DNA of 64,000 bases, taken from contig JAXLSX010000004.1 of the NCBI GenBank assembly GCA_046330285.1, forward strand, positions 124,001 to 188,000, given 5' to 3'. Position numbers and translations under genes: made by a program. The DNA comes from RHKX01 sp046330285 (GTDB lineage Bacteria > Actinomycetota > Thermoleophilia > Solirubrobacterales > 70-9). Position 1 is the stretch's first letter. Every line of letters begins with the position of its first letter. A model generated the notes under the pieces. The model did not search any database. It saw only the letters and a program-made list of their open reading frames with translations, and had not been told where the DNA came from. Shown here piece after piece: positions 46,260 to 56,055 of the stretch.

Positions 46260-46571
46260 GTGAGCACGAGGCTCACCCAGGTCGCGCTCCTGATCGCCGG
46301 GGCGGGGGCCGTCGTGATCCTGCTCGGGGTCCTCGGCACCGCAGCCGACGTGGCCGGCCTCGCCGCGATCGTCGTCGGGGCGGTCCTCACCGCGCCCGCC
46401 GGCCGCCGCCAGGGGAACGGCTGGTGGTCGCTGCTCGCGGTCGGGGCGATCCTCTCGGTCCTCGGGGCCCTGCTCGCGCTTGCGACGGAGTCCGTCGGCG
46501 GCCTGATCGCACTCGTCGGGGGCATCGTCGTGATCACCGGCGCCGCGTTCGGATTCCCCTCCCGCTACTGA
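46260..46571 (+). CDS. Small four-helix membrane protein
   Basis: 103 residues from GTG, nearly all hydrophobic: VALLIAGAGAVVILLGVLG, VAGLAAIVVGAVLTA, WWSLLAVGAILSVLGALLAL, and GLIALVGGIVVITGAAFG. No family recognised. Convergent with the penicillin-binding protein gene, 21 bases away. Confidence 0.6.
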   Translation: MSTRLTQVALLIAGAGAVVILLGVLGTAADVAGLAAIVVGAVLTAPAGRRQGNGWWSLLAVGAILSVLGALLALATESVGGLIALVGGIVVITGAAFGFPSRY

Positions 46572-46592
46572 GCCGGGCGGACCGGCGTCCGA

Positions 46593-48314
46593 TCAGAGAC
46601 CGGCTTCGAAGATCTGACGCGCGATCGGCGCGGCGACCGTCCCGCCGTCGCCGGGAGCGTTGACGACCATCACCGCGACCACCAGCTTCGGCTTGTCGGC
46701 GGGGGCGAACGACGTGAACCAGGCATCGACGTCCTGCTCGGGCTCCTCACCGGGCGGGACCGGATCGGAATTGGTCGTCGTCCCGAGCTCGGCGGTGCCG
46801 GTCTTGCCGGCGACCTGGGCGTTCGGCAGCGACGCCGACGACCCCGTCCCCGAGTTGACGACCTCGATCATCATCTTCTTGACCTCGTCGGCGACGTCGG
46901 GCTTCATGACCTCGACGTCGGGGTAGTCGCCGGCGAGCTCGGGGCTCTTGACCATCGCCGTCGGCGAGCGCACGCCCTTGTTCGCGACGGTCTGCGCGAC
47001 CGAGGCCATCTCGAGCGGGGTCGCGAGCACCTCACCCTGCCCGATCGCGCTGACGGCGACGTTGACGTCGTCCTTGAGCGGGTTCGGGATCGTGCTGTCG
47101 GGCGGCTGGGTCAGCGCCAGCGACTTCGGGTTGTAGATCGTCGGCGGCGAGTTGAAGCCGTACTGCTCGGCCTCCTCGACCAGCTTGTCGCCCCCGACCC
47201 GGACGCCGAGCGGGGCGAAGACGGTGTTGCAGGAGAGCGCGAAGCTCGTGACCAGGTCGCCGCCGCAGGACTCGTCGTGGGCGTTGGCGATCTCGCGCCC
47301 ACCGGCGACCGTCGAGGTCTGCACCGGGAACTGCTCGTCGAGCGAAGTCTTCCCGTCTTCGAGCGCGGCGCTGGCGGTGATCACCTTGAAGGTCGAACCG
47401 GGGGGCTGGGGGGCCGAGAAGGCGAGTCCCGCGAGGGCGAGGACGTCGCCGTTCTTCGCGTCGAGGACTGCCGCGCCGCCGAACGTGGATCCGAGCGCGG
47501 CCGCCGTCGCGTCCTGGAGGTTCGCGTCGATCGTGGTGCGCAGCGGCTTGCCGGGGGTCGGGGGCCGCTGGGCCAGCACTGCCTTGCCGCCGTCTCCGAC
47601 CGCCAGGAGCTTGCCGCCGGGCGTTCCGGCGAGGACGTCGTTGAAGGCGAGCTCGAGCCCGCTCGTCCCGGTCTCGACGCCCTCCGGGTAGCCGAGGTCG
47701 GCGAGTTGGGCCGCCAGCTTCTTGCCGGGCTGGCCGGTCTCGCCGGTGACGATGCCGCCGCTCCCGTTCGTGGTTCGGGCCGACGCCGGGCCGCTCGCCA
47801 GCTCGCCCCCGTCGGCCGCCAGGATCGGAGCCCGCTTGCCGAACTTCGTATCGGCCTGGAGCTCGTCGCCCTCGGCGAGGCCGGGGAACACGAGGTTGGG
47901 CTGCCAGGCGATGCCCTCGTCGGCGACCGGCACCGCAATGTCGCCGCTGACCTCGCCGAAGGCCGAGGTCTGGACGGTGGTCGGGACGATGACGACGTCC
48001 TGGCCGTCGCGGCTCTCGGGGCCGCTCGCGTCGCCGACTGCCACGCTCGTGGCCGTCGCGGTGTGGGCGGCGTCGGCGTAGGCGGCCTCGAGGTCCTCCT
48101 TCGAGTACTTGCCCTGGGACTCGGCGTTGAGCTCGTCGTACATGGCGCCGTAATCGCCGTCCTGCCAGGCCGCGGCGAACCGCTCGACGGCGTCCTTCTC
48201 AGCGGATCCGCCCGCCACGGCCGCCCCGGCGATGAACGCAGCGACGCACGCGATCCCAAGCGGGATCAGCAGCAACCTTCTCCGCCTGGCTACCGAGCTC
48301 GAGTTCTTGTCCAC
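46593..48314 (-). CDS. Penicillin-binding protein (transpeptidase) with NTF2-like N-terminal domain
   Basis: 573 residues. One N-terminal membrane helix (13-36), an NTF2-like domain as in MecA (about 38-145: AVERFAAAWQDGDYGAMYDEL), a short linker domain, then the transpeptidase: SxxK at Ser307-Lys310 (PPGSTFK), SxN at 361-363 (SCN) and KTG at 504-506. Cross-links peptidoglycan outside the membrane and is the target of beta-lactams. Class B type; it is not next to a RodA/FtsW gene here. ATG start. Confidence 0.92.
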   Translation of the reverse strand: MDKNSSSVARRRRLLLIPLGIACVAAFIAGAAVAGGSAEKDAVERFAAAWQDGDYGAMYDELNAESQGKYSKEDLEAAYADAAHTATATSVAVGDASGPESRDGQDVVIVPTTVQTSAFGEVSGDIAVPVADEGIAWQPNLVFPGLAEGDELQADTKFGKRAPILAADGGELASGPASARTTNGSGGIVTGETGQPGKKLAAQLADLGYPEGVETGTSGLELAFNDVLAGTPGGKLLAVGDGGKAVLAQRPPTPGKPLRTTIDANLQDATAAALGSTFGGAAVLDAKNGDVLALAGLAFSAPQPPGSTFKVITASAALEDGKTSLDEQFPVQTSTVAGGREIANAHDESCGGDLVTSFALSCNTVFAPLGVRVGGDKLVEEAEQYGFNSPPTIYNPKSLALTQPPDSTIPNPLKDDVNVAVSAIGQGEVLATPLEMASVAQTVANKGVRSPTAMVKSPELAGDYPDVEVMKPDVADEVKKMMIEVVNSGTGSSASLPNAQVAGKTGTAELGTTTNSDPVPPGEEPEQDVDAWFTSFAPADKPKLVVAVMVVNAPGDGGTVAAPIARQIFEAGL

Positions 48315-48480
48315 TTGTGTTCCGCGATCAGCCGGTTTCGAAGCAGGGTGAGCTCATCGCAGACCGCTAAGGCTACTGCGCCGGGGGGCGGTCGGCACCC
48401 ATTCATCCCCGCTCCGGGCGCGGCATCGCGACCGGCTTCGTCCGCGCGGGCCCGGGTGAGCGCTTCGCTAGGCTGACCCG

Positions 48481-48855
48481 GTGGAAGCCCGCTCCGCCGC
48501 AGCAGGCACCGAACCGCCGGCCACCCCGCCCGCCGGCCCGCCGCCCGTCGCCGTCTGCTCCCGCTACCACGAGGCCGTCGAGCTCGTGGGCCGGCGCTGG
48601 AGCGGAGCGATCCTGTTCAGCCTGATCGACGGACCCCGCTACTACAGCGAGGTCGCCGCCGCGGTCCCCGGGGTGTCCGACCGGCTGCTGTCGCAGCGCC
48701 TGCGCGAGCTCGAGGCAGAGGGCCTGATCGAGCGCGCCGTGCACGAGGGTTCGCCGGCTCGCGTCTCCTACCGGCTCGGCGAGTCCGGCGAGGCGCTCGT
48801 CCCGGCGTTGCGCGCGCTCTACGACTGGGCGCAGGACTGGCGCACCGGCGCCTAG
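48481..48855 (+). CDS. HxlR-family transcriptional regulator
   Basis: 124 residues. A Pro/Ala-rich N-terminus of about 24, then CSRYHEAVELVGRRWSGAIL with the conserved Cys26, and the winged helix RLLSQRLRELEAEGLIER with wing VSYRLGESG. HxlR proteins are small MarR-like dimers, often redox or electrophile sensors through that Cys. GTG start. Its target is not evident; the neighbouring genes on either side are on the other strand. Confidence 0.88.
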   Translation: MEARSAAAGTEPPATPPAGPPPVAVCSRYHEAVELVGRRWSGAILFSLIDGPRYYSEVAAAVPGVSDRLLSQRLRELEAEGLIERAVHEGSPARVSYRLGESGEALVPALRALYDWAQDWRTGA

Positions 48856-51800
48856 CCGGTTCCCATCGTCTGCTCGGGCGGATACGGGCAGAGCCGCGCC
48901 CGCGCCGGGCAGTCGTGGCAGAGGGAGGGCCCGGGCATGGGGGTCGGAGCGAAGTCGCCGCCGCGGATCCGGGCGACCCGCTGGCCGATCCGCTCGCGCC
49001 CGGCCGCGATCTCGGCGGCGTCGTGGCTACCGGTGACCGGCCGTCCGGCGGACTGGAGGAAGCAGTAGGCGCTCTCGACCCGCTCGGCGCCGGTCGCCTC
49101 GGCGATCGCCGAGGCGTAGAGCAGCCGCTGGATCTCGTAGGCGCCTGAAAGCTCCGGTTCGTCGCCGGGGTCGACGCGGTCGGTCTTGTAATCGACGAAC
49201 AGGGGCGGCTTCCCGGGGCGCTCCACGAGGAGGTCGATGGTGCCGCGGATCACCGTTTCCTCGCCGAGGCCGATCCGGAACGGCACCTCGGGCCGGAACG
49301 AGGCGTCGTCGGCGACGAGGCCGGCGAGGAGCTCCGAGCCGGTCCAGGCGGCGATCATCTCGCCGGCTCGCGCGGCCTCGCGATCGCCGAAGCCCTCGCG
49401 CCCGACGGCGGCGGCGATCCGTTCCGGCTCCGGCTGCCGCCACGAGTTCCGCGCCGACCATTCGAGCAGTTCGTGGACGGCCCGGCCGAACCCCATCCCC
49501 GACGGCCGCCCCGCCGCCTCCGGGTCGCCGGGGAGCGGATCGGCGCCGGCGCCGAGGCGGAGCACCCGCTCGGCGAGGAACCGGTAGCCGCAGCGCTCGT
49601 AGTCGGCGAGGGCCGCGTAGGACAGGCTCCGCGCCGCCGCGGCGCCGCGCTCGGCGAGTGCCAGCATCGGCGGTCTGCCCCCGCCGGATGCGGGGACGGT
49701 CCCGCGTCCACGCAGGTCGTAGGCGAGCCGTGCAGCCGTCTCGGCGCCGGCGCCGGTGACCCGGACCGAGATCGGAGCCGGTTCGAACGGCCCCGACTCG
49801 ACGCCCGGAAGCGCGGAGGGCGCCTCGGCCCGGACGATCTGCCCGTCCTCTCCGGTGACGCCGAGCTCGGGCATCAGGGCCCCGAGCACCGACCGTCGCC
49901 GCAACGGCAGCTCCTTCGGCTCGAGCTCCTTCTCGGGGTCGATGGTGCCCGAGAGCAGCAGTCGCGAGCGTGCCCGGCTCGCGGCGACGTAGGCGAGCCG
50001 CCCCGACTCCTCGGCCTCGGCGTCGGCCGCCCGGTCGTTGAGCTCGCGGTATCCGGCCAGGTCGATCGTGGCGGCTCCCGCTCGCGCCAGCCGCAGGCCG
50101 ACCCGCGGTGCTTCCCCGTCGTCGTCGTAGGCGAGGCGAAGGGAGGGAGGGTGACCGCCGCTCGACAGCTTCCGGCCGAGGTCGGCGACCGCCACGCAGT
50201 CGAACTCGAGGCCCTTGGCGGCGTGGATCGTCATCACCCGGATGCCGGCGTGGTCCTCGGCCGCAACGGCCGCCTCCGCCTCGCGGTCGCTGAGCGCCGT
50301 CCGGTCCGAGGCCTGATCGAGGAAGGCGCGGAGGTCGCGGCCGTCGTGGCTCTCGAACTCGGCGGCGAGCCGGACGAGCTTGAGCAGGTTCGCGGTCCGG
50401 CGCAGACCGTCGTCCATCATCAGCGCCGCGAGGTCGTAGCCGAACTCCTCGAGGGTGCGCTCGACGAGCTCGTCGAGCGGCAGCAGGGCCGCTCCGGACC
50501 GCAGCCCGACGAGCCTGTCGTGGAAGTCCGCGATCCGCTCGCGGTCGGGAGCTCCGAGCGCCTCGCGCCAGCGCTGTTGCTCGGCGAGCCGGGCCGCTGC
50601 CTCGGGATCCTCGGGCTCCGCCGGCTCCGTCTGCGTTCCAGCGGCCTCCGGACCGGCGCCGGCGCCGGTCAGCTCTTCGATCGCGCGCCAGAGGTGCCGG
50701 CCCCCGGCGATCCGGCGCAGCATCCAGAGCCCGTCGGGGGAGACAGCGGCGGCGGGCGAGGCGAGGGCCCCGAGCAGCGACTCGTCGTCGAGCGGGTTGG
50801 CGACGCATCCGAGCAGGCAGAGGGCGTCGGTGACCTGCTGCGAGGACCAGTAGCCGCGCCCGCCGACGACGTAGGGGTCGAGCCCGGCGAGCTCGAGCGC
50901 CTCGGCGTAGGCGTCGACGTGTGTGAACGCCCGCAGCAGCAGGACCATCGAACCGGGGTCGACGCCCGCGTCGGCGAGCTCGCGGAGCCGCGCCGCCAGC
51001 CCGCGAGCCTCGGCGACCCGGCTCTGCGGCGTGTCGGCGGCGACCGTGGCGATGACCGTGCGGTCCTCCTCCTCGCCCCATCCCCTGGCGTGGGTGAGGA
51101 GCAGCTCGACCGCGGGGACGTCCGGACCCGCCGGGGGCGTCGGCTCGCGGCCGACCGCGAGCGGGGTGAAGTCCCCGAGCAGCTCGGCGCCGATCAGGTT
51201 CACCGCGGCGAGGACGTCGGGGCTCGAGCGGAAGCTGCCGGTCAGCCCGAGCATCGCGGTGTCGCCGCCGGCGGCGAGCTCCGCCCGGACCCGGCGGAAG
51301 CTCTCGAGGTCGGCCCCCCGGAACCCGTAGATCGACTGGGCGGCGTCGCCGACCCTGAACGTGCGCGTCTCCTCGCCCGCCAGCAGGTCGACCAGCTCGA
51401 CCTGGATCGGGCTGGTGTCCTGGAACTCGTCGACGAGCAGGTGGTCGAAGCGCCCGCGCTGGGATTCGAGGACCCCGGGACTGCCGCGGAGCAGCTCGAG
51501 CGCGAGCAGCTGGAGGTCGTCGAAGTCGACGGCCGAGCGTTCCGCCTTGCGAACGCCGAAGCGCTCGCCGAAGGCCCTGAGCAGCCGCCTGAGCGCCTCG
51601 TAGCTCTGCGTGATCGCCTCGGCTTCGGCGGGCGTCGCCGGCTCCTCACGGCCGTCGATGGCGGTGACGTCGATGTCGGGGAGGTGCAGCTCGACGGCGC
51701 CCCGGTTCCGGAGCTCGGAGTGAGCCGCGAGGATCAACCCGCCGAGCCGGTTGCGATAGCCGGCGGCGGCGAGAGCGACCGCATCGTCCTCGCCCGCCAG

Positions 51801-52325
51801 GTCGGCGAGGGCCTCGTCGAAGGCCGCTCGCGCGATCCTCGAGGACTCGTCGGCGTCGAGCACTCGGAAGCGGGGATCGAGCCCGGCGGCCACCGGGTGC
51901 GCGGCGAGCAGGCGGCGGCAGAACCCGTGGATGGTCGTGATCGGGGCGGATTCGCCGGCCCGTGCGGCCGCCTGCAGCCGGAAGCGCTCGCCGGGGTCGG
52001 CGGCGGCCGACGCGCGGCGGGTGAGCTCGACCCGGACGCGCCGCCGCATCTCCGCCGCCGCCTTCTCGGTGAAGGTGAAGGCGAGGATCCGCTCCGGCTC
52101 GACCCCGTCGCTTGCGACCGCCTCGCAGTACCGCTCGACGAGCACCCGCGTCTTGCCGGTGCCGGCGCCGGCCTCGAGGAAGACGTCGCGATCGCGGTTG
52201 CCGATCGCGGCCGCCTGCTCGGAGGTCGGCGCGGGGCCGTCCGCAGGCGGCGCGGGCTCGGCCGGCGCCTGCTCCTCCGCCGGCTCGGAGCCGCCGAGGA
52301 CGAGCTGCTCGTGCGGGTCGCTCAC
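48852..52325 (-). CDS. addA: AddA-type UvrD helicase with C-terminal nuclease
   Basis: 1157 residues. Walker A GAGTGKTRVLVERY (53 onward), Walker B LLVDEFQDTSPIQ, QSIYGFRGAD, VMTIHAAKGLEFDCV: a full superfamily 1A helicase. The C-terminal PD-(D/E)xK nuclease has GFGRAVHELLEW, GTIDLLVE and VDYKTD. Cysteines at ADYERCGYRF and LCHDCPARARLC could form an iron-sulfur site. With the gene before it, it processes double-strand breaks for recombination. GTG start overlaps the addB-like stop by 4 bases. Confidence 0.9.
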   Translation of the reverse strand: MSDPHEQLVLGGSEPAEEQAPAEPAPPADGPAPTSEQAAAIGNRDRDVFLEAGAGTGKTRVLVERYCEAVASDGVEPERILAFTFTEKAAAEMRRRVRVELTRRASAAADPGERFRLQAAARAGESAPITTIHGFCRRLLAAHPVAAGLDPRFRVLDADESSRIARAAFDEALADLAGEDDAVALAAAGYRNRLGGLILAAHSELRNRGAVELHLPDIDVTAIDGREEPATPAEAEAITQSYEALRRLLRAFGERFGVRKAERSAVDFDDLQLLALELLRGSPGVLESQRGRFDHLLVDEFQDTSPIQVELVDLLAGEETRTFRVGDAAQSIYGFRGADLESFRRVRAELAAGGDTAMLGLTGSFRSSPDVLAAVNLIGAELLGDFTPLAVGREPTPPAGPDVPAVELLLTHARGWGEEEDRTVIATVAADTPQSRVAEARGLAARLRELADAGVDPGSMVLLLRAFTHVDAYAEALELAGLDPYVVGGRGYWSSQQVTDALCLLGCVANPLDDESLLGALASPAAAVSPDGLWMLRRIAGGRHLWRAIEELTGAGAGPEAAGTQTEPAEPEDPEAAARLAEQQRWREALGAPDRERIADFHDRLVGLRSGAALLPLDELVERTLEEFGYDLAALMMDDGLRRTANLLKLVRLAAEFESHDGRDLRAFLDQASDRTALSDREAEAAVAAEDHAGIRVMTIHAAKGLEFDCVAVADLGRKLSSGGHPPSLRLAYDDDGEAPRVGLRLARAGAATIDLAGYRELNDRAADAEAEESGRLAYVAASRARSRLLLSGTIDPEKELEPKELPLRRRSVLGALMPELGVTGEDGQIVRAEAPSALPGVESGPFEPAPISVRVTGAGAETAARLAYDLRGRGTVPASGGGRPPMLALAERGAAAARSLSYAALADYERCGYRFLAERVLRLGAGADPLPGDPEAAGRPSGMGFGRAVHELLEWSARNSWRQPEPERIAAAVGREGFGDREAARAGEMIAAWTGSELLAGLVADDASFRPEVPFRIGLGEETVIRGTIDLLVERPGKPPLFVDYKTDRVDPGDEPELSGAYEIQRLLYASAIAEATGAERVESAYCFLQSAGRPVTGSHDAAEIAAGRERIGQRVARIRGGDFAPTPMPGPSLCHDCPARARLCPYPPEQTMGTG

Positions 52326-55300
52326 AGCTCCTCCTCGTCGTCCTCGTCGTCCGGCGCCGGGATCCCGCGCTCGACCCTGCAGACCGGCGCGAGCATGCAC
52401 CAGGTCGGGCATTTGCCGTCGCGGGGATTGCGGGCGATCCGGCCGGCGCGGATGTCCGCGACGACCTCGCGGGCCTCTTCGACTGCCGTCTCCAGGGTCG
52501 CCTCGAGGTCCTCGGCCTCCATGAAGTCGGTGCTGACGTGGAAGTCGCGGCCGCCGGGGATCAGCGACTCGCGGTGCTCCTTGCCGAGCAACCCGCGCGG
52601 GCGGTCGTCCTTGGTCGCCGCGAGCGGCGAGTAGAGCCCGCCGATCGGGTCCAGGCCGAATCCGCGGGCGGCGAGCATGTAGAGCGGGAGCTGCAGCCGC
52701 CCCTCCTTCGAGAGCTTCGCGCCCGGGATCGCCTTCGTGCTGAGCTTGTAGTCGCGGATCAGGGCATGTCCGCCGGCGACGTCGATCCGGTCGATGGCGC
52801 CGTGGAGGCGGAACGTCCCGAAGTCGGCCGGGCCGAAGTCGGCCTCGGGGCCTTCGCCGAACCGCACCTCGAGCAGATCCGGATCGGGCATGAGCGGCCC
52901 GCCCGTCGTCGCGTCGCGGTGAAGGAAGCGCTCCACCACAGCGTCGAGCCGCGCCAGGGAGATCGACGCGGAGGCCGACTCGAGGTCCCAGCCGCGCTCA
53001 ACCGCGACCTCGCGGACCAGAACCCCGGCCCGCTTCACCCAGACGCCGCAGTCCGTCTCGGTCGGCCGGGCCTCGCCGCCCGGCTGCTCGCGGAACAAGC
53101 GCTCGAGCGCCTCGTGGACGATGCCGCCCGTCTCCAGCGCCTCCGGATCGGGATCGATCCGGCGCGGGCGGAGCTCGCGATTGACGAACCAGCGGTACGA
53201 GCAGCCGAGGTACTCCTCCAGCGTCGAGGCGCCGAACAGGTCGCGGTCGCCGAGCTCGGCGAGCACGGCCGGGTCGCGGAGCGGGCCGGGCTCACGCGCC
53301 GCCCCCAATCGCTCGATCGCCCGCTCAACCGCGGCGACGGCGCGCTCGGCGGCTCCTTCAGGCAGCTCGAGCCCGGCGGCCCGGCTGCCGGCATCGGCGC
53401 CGCATGCGGCCAGGGCGCGGGCGAGGTCGCGTGCCGTGCTCGCGTCCTCGGGGGCGGGGACGAAGTCGGCGAGCGAGGCCCGCTCGACGAGGTCGAGCTC
53501 GAGCGGATCGTCGCCGGCGGCGGGGGCGGGCGGCGGATCCAGGAGGTCGCGGACCTCGTCGACGAACGGACTCCGCGGCGCCTCTCCGCCGGCCTCGTCG
53601 CTCGCCGGATAGGAGAGGTGGAGGCGGCTCTCGGGCTTCGCCACGCACGTGTAGAAGAGGTAGCGCTCCTCGGCGGCGGGGTCGGTCCAGCCGGGGAGGC
53701 CGAGCGCGCGCCTGCGCTCGTCGCTCAGCAACGGGTCCCCGCCGCCGGCCGCGGGGAACGAACCGTCGGCGAGGCCGGCGACGAACAGGTGCGAGACCCG
53801 GGTCGCCCGGAGCCGGTAGGGGCTGAGGATCCGGACCCGGCCCTCGGTCGGGCCGCGCCAGAGCGGGACCCGGATGTGGGCGAGGAGCTCGGCGAAGCCG
53901 GCGAGCGTCCGCGGCGCCGCGGCGCCGAGAGCGATGACCTCGCTCAGCGCCCGGTCGACCTCGCTGGCGGCGCGAAGCTCGATCGCGGCGCCGCCGGAGG
54001 GGACGAGCCCCGAGCGGAGGTGCTCGCGCTCGGCCACGTCGGCCGCGGTCCGGGCGAGCACCCGGGCGATCGCCGCCGGGTCGTCGACGGCGGCGGCGAG
54101 GTCGTCGAGCGACCAGATGCGGCGCGGTTCCTCGAAGTCGCCCGCCCACTTCGCGAGCGCGTCCTCCGCCGATTGCATCCTGTCCCGCCTGACGGCGAGC
54201 TCGAGGCCGTCGACCGCCGCGGGCTTCGCCCGGGAGGGTCGGCGGAGGAAGGAGACGACGCTCGCGGCCGATCCCTCGCCGCCGGCGATGTCGAGCAGTT
54301 CCCCGAGCGCGGCTCCGGTCGCCGTCCGGGCGAGCGGCAGGCTCGCCTCCGGCGCGAGCGGGATGCCCATGCGGGCGAGGGTCCTCGCGATCAGCGGCGC
54401 CTGACGGTCGGGGCTGCGCACGGCGATCGCGATCTCGTCGGGGTCGGCGCCGTCGGCCAGCAGCCGGGCGATTTTGCGGCCGATCAGCTCCGCCTCGCCG
54501 CGCTCGCCGGCGCCCTCGAGCAGGCGCAGGGACCCGTCCGGGGCGATCCGGCCGGAGTCCGGCTCGAAGAGATTGCGTTCGAGATGGTGCAGGAGGGGCC
54601 GCTCGGGATCGGCCGCGGCCGTCCGCTCGGTCACCGAGGCGCCGAGCTCGTCGCGGAGGACGCCGAGCAGCTCGGCACGGGCCGTCAGGGCCTGGCGGTC
54701 CTCGAACGTGACCGTGACGGTGACCGCGGCGGCGCCGGCGAGGGCGCCGACGAGCTCGATCTGCTCGCGGGTCAGGTCGTCGAAGCCGTAGAGCAGGACG
54801 GGCCGCTCTCCCCACGCCTCCGGGCGGGAGCGCAGCGACGCCGTCGCCCGGGCCGCGAGCTGGTGCTCGTCGATGCCACGCGAGGCGTCGCGCAGGCGCT
54901 CGTAGGCGGAGAACAGGGCCTGGATCTCGCGCTCGTAGGGGCCGGCCTCGGCCGCGGCGATCGCCTCGCCGAGGGCGGCGGCGTCGAAACCCGCCGCCTG
55001 GAGCTCGCCGAGCAGCGACTCGAGCGCCGGTGCGAAGCCCTCGTGCGTCGCCGAGCGCGCGAGGCGGCGGAGGTCGGTTGCGGCCGCCGCCTCGCGGGCG
55101 AGCCACACCCGTTGGATCGTCGTCAGCGGCGGCGCGGCGTCGAGGCCGACCGCTCGCGCGACCTCGCCGAACAGGCCCGGGAAGCTCGTGATCGTGCCGC
55201 CGAGGATGCCGCCGGGGACCGCGCAGAGCTCACGCTCGAGCCGGTCGACGTCGTCGCTGGTCGGCGCGACCAGCACCGGCTCGCGGTCGAGCGCGTCGCG

Positions 55301-55366
55301 GAACGCGGCGACGATCGCGGCGCCGCGGCCGGAGCCGGGGGGACCGGCGATGACGTCGAGGCTCAA
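52322..55366 (-). CDS. addB: AddB-type helicase-like nuclease subunit
   Basis: 1014 residues from a TTG start at 55366, chosen because GAGG lies 5 bases upstream and the protein then opens with SLDVIAGPPGSGRG like AddB; an ATG at 55432 would add 22 residues without a ribosome site. The P-loop-like GPPGSGRG lacks the Lys, so the N-terminal helicase fold is probably inactive. C-terminal nuclease: GGIVHEALERLF, GAIDRIDV, IRDYKLST. Four Cys (LGCSYRWF and KCPTWCMLAPVC) fit the AddB iron-sulfur staple. Confidence 0.88.
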   Translation of the reverse strand: MSLDVIAGPPGSGRGAAIVAAFRDALDREPVLVAPTSDDVDRLERELCAVPGGILGGTITSFPGLFGEVARAVGLDAAPPLTTIQRVWLAREAAAATDLRRLARSATHEGFAPALESLLGELQAAGFDAAALGEAIAAAEAGPYEREIQALFSAYERLRDASRGIDEHQLAARATASLRSRPEAWGERPVLLYGFDDLTREQIELVGALAGAAAVTVTVTFEDRQALTARAELLGVLRDELGASVTERTAAADPERPLLHHLERNLFEPDSGRIAPDGSLRLLEGAGERGEAELIGRKIARLLADGADPDEIAIAVRSPDRQAPLIARTLARMGIPLAPEASLPLARTATGAALGELLDIAGGEGSAASVVSFLRRPSRAKPAAVDGLELAVRRDRMQSAEDALAKWAGDFEEPRRIWSLDDLAAAVDDPAAIARVLARTAADVAEREHLRSGLVPSGGAAIELRAASEVDRALSEVIALGAAAPRTLAGFAELLAHIRVPLWRGPTEGRVRILSPYRLRATRVSHLFVAGLADGSFPAAGGGDPLLSDERRRALGLPGWTDPAAEERYLFYTCVAKPESRLHLSYPASDEAGGEAPRSPFVDEVRDLLDPPPAPAAGDDPLELDLVERASLADFVPAPEDASTARDLARALAACGADAGSRAAGLELPEGAAERAVAAVERAIERLGAAREPGPLRDPAVLAELGDRDLFGASTLEEYLGCSYRWFVNRELRPRRIDPDPEALETGGIVHEALERLFREQPGGEARPTETDCGVWVKRAGVLVREVAVERGWDLESASASISLARLDAVVERFLHRDATTGGPLMPDPDLLEVRFGEGPEADFGPADFGTFRLHGAIDRIDVAGGHALIRDYKLSTKAIPGAKLSKEGRLQLPLYMLAARGFGLDPIGGLYSPLAATKDDRPRGLLGKEHRESLIPGGRDFHVSTDFMEAEDLEATLETAVEEAREVVADIRAGRIARNPRDGKCPTWCMLAPVCRVERGIPAPDDEDDEEEL

Positions 55367-55520
55367 CCCAGCCTCGCGCGTGTGGTTCGGTGCGGCATCG
55401 ACTGAGCATAGGTCGCGCCGCGGGCGCTCCATCTGACTTTCGCGACGCCGCGCATCCATGCGGCGGGCGCCCGGTTGCATGCACCGTTTTGCCGTCGGGG
55501 GGCCTGTCTATCTTCGCCCT

Positions 55521-55976
55521 GTGCCCCTCTGCTTCATCGACCCGGCCGATGCGATCCGCGTGGTCGCCGATTCCGTCGGACGCGAGGCCCGGCGCCAGCT
55601 TCTCGGAGAGGCCGTGCGCGCCTGGGTCGACGAGATTCCCGACGACGAGCTCGAGGCCCACTACTCGAAGGCGATCCAGGAACTCGACGAGCACGACATC
55701 TCGATGCTCGCCGCCTGGCACGCCTCGATGGACATCGCGCACCCGATCCCGAACCGCGATTTCCTGATCAACGCCTTCGGCTCGCTCGGCCGTCATCGCC
55801 GCGAGGCGCTGAAGCTCGCCGCCGGGTTCCGCGGCGAGGAGGCGGTCGACCGCGGCCTCACCGAGGAACGCGCCCTCGAAACGGTCCTCGAGTGGCTCTC
55901 GCCCCAGCGCCAGGAGGAACTGGCCGTGGAGGCGATGGAGCTCTATCTCTGGGACCGCGCGGGCTCGGACAACTAG
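55521..55976 (+). CDS. Hypothetical protein
   Basis: 151 residues from GTG 55521; ATGs at 55458 and 55479 would lengthen it by 14-21 residues. All-helical and acidic (RQLLGEAVRAWVDEIPDDE, LLEWLSPQRQEELAVEAMELY without membrane segments). No family recognised. Divergent from the addB-like gene. Codon use is normal for the window. Confidence 0.6.
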   Translation: MPLCFIDPADAIRVVADSVGREARRQLLGEAVRAWVDEIPDDELEAHYSKAIQELDEHDISMLAAWHASMDIAHPIPNRDFLINAFGSLGRHRREALKLAAGFRGEEAVDRGLTEERALETVLEWLSPQRQEELAVEAMELYLWDRAGSDN

Positions 55977-56055
55977 CCTCGCAATTCCTCGGCGGGCGTC
56001 TGTCTTCAGGGCAGTAGGTTTCCGGGCAACTGTTTCTTTCGTCCGGAGGAGTTCC

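Noticed and set aside
52112..55405. A plus-strand frame of about 1,100 codons
   Set aside because: Antisense to the addB-like gene; no motif of any family, Arg/Ala/Gly-rich.
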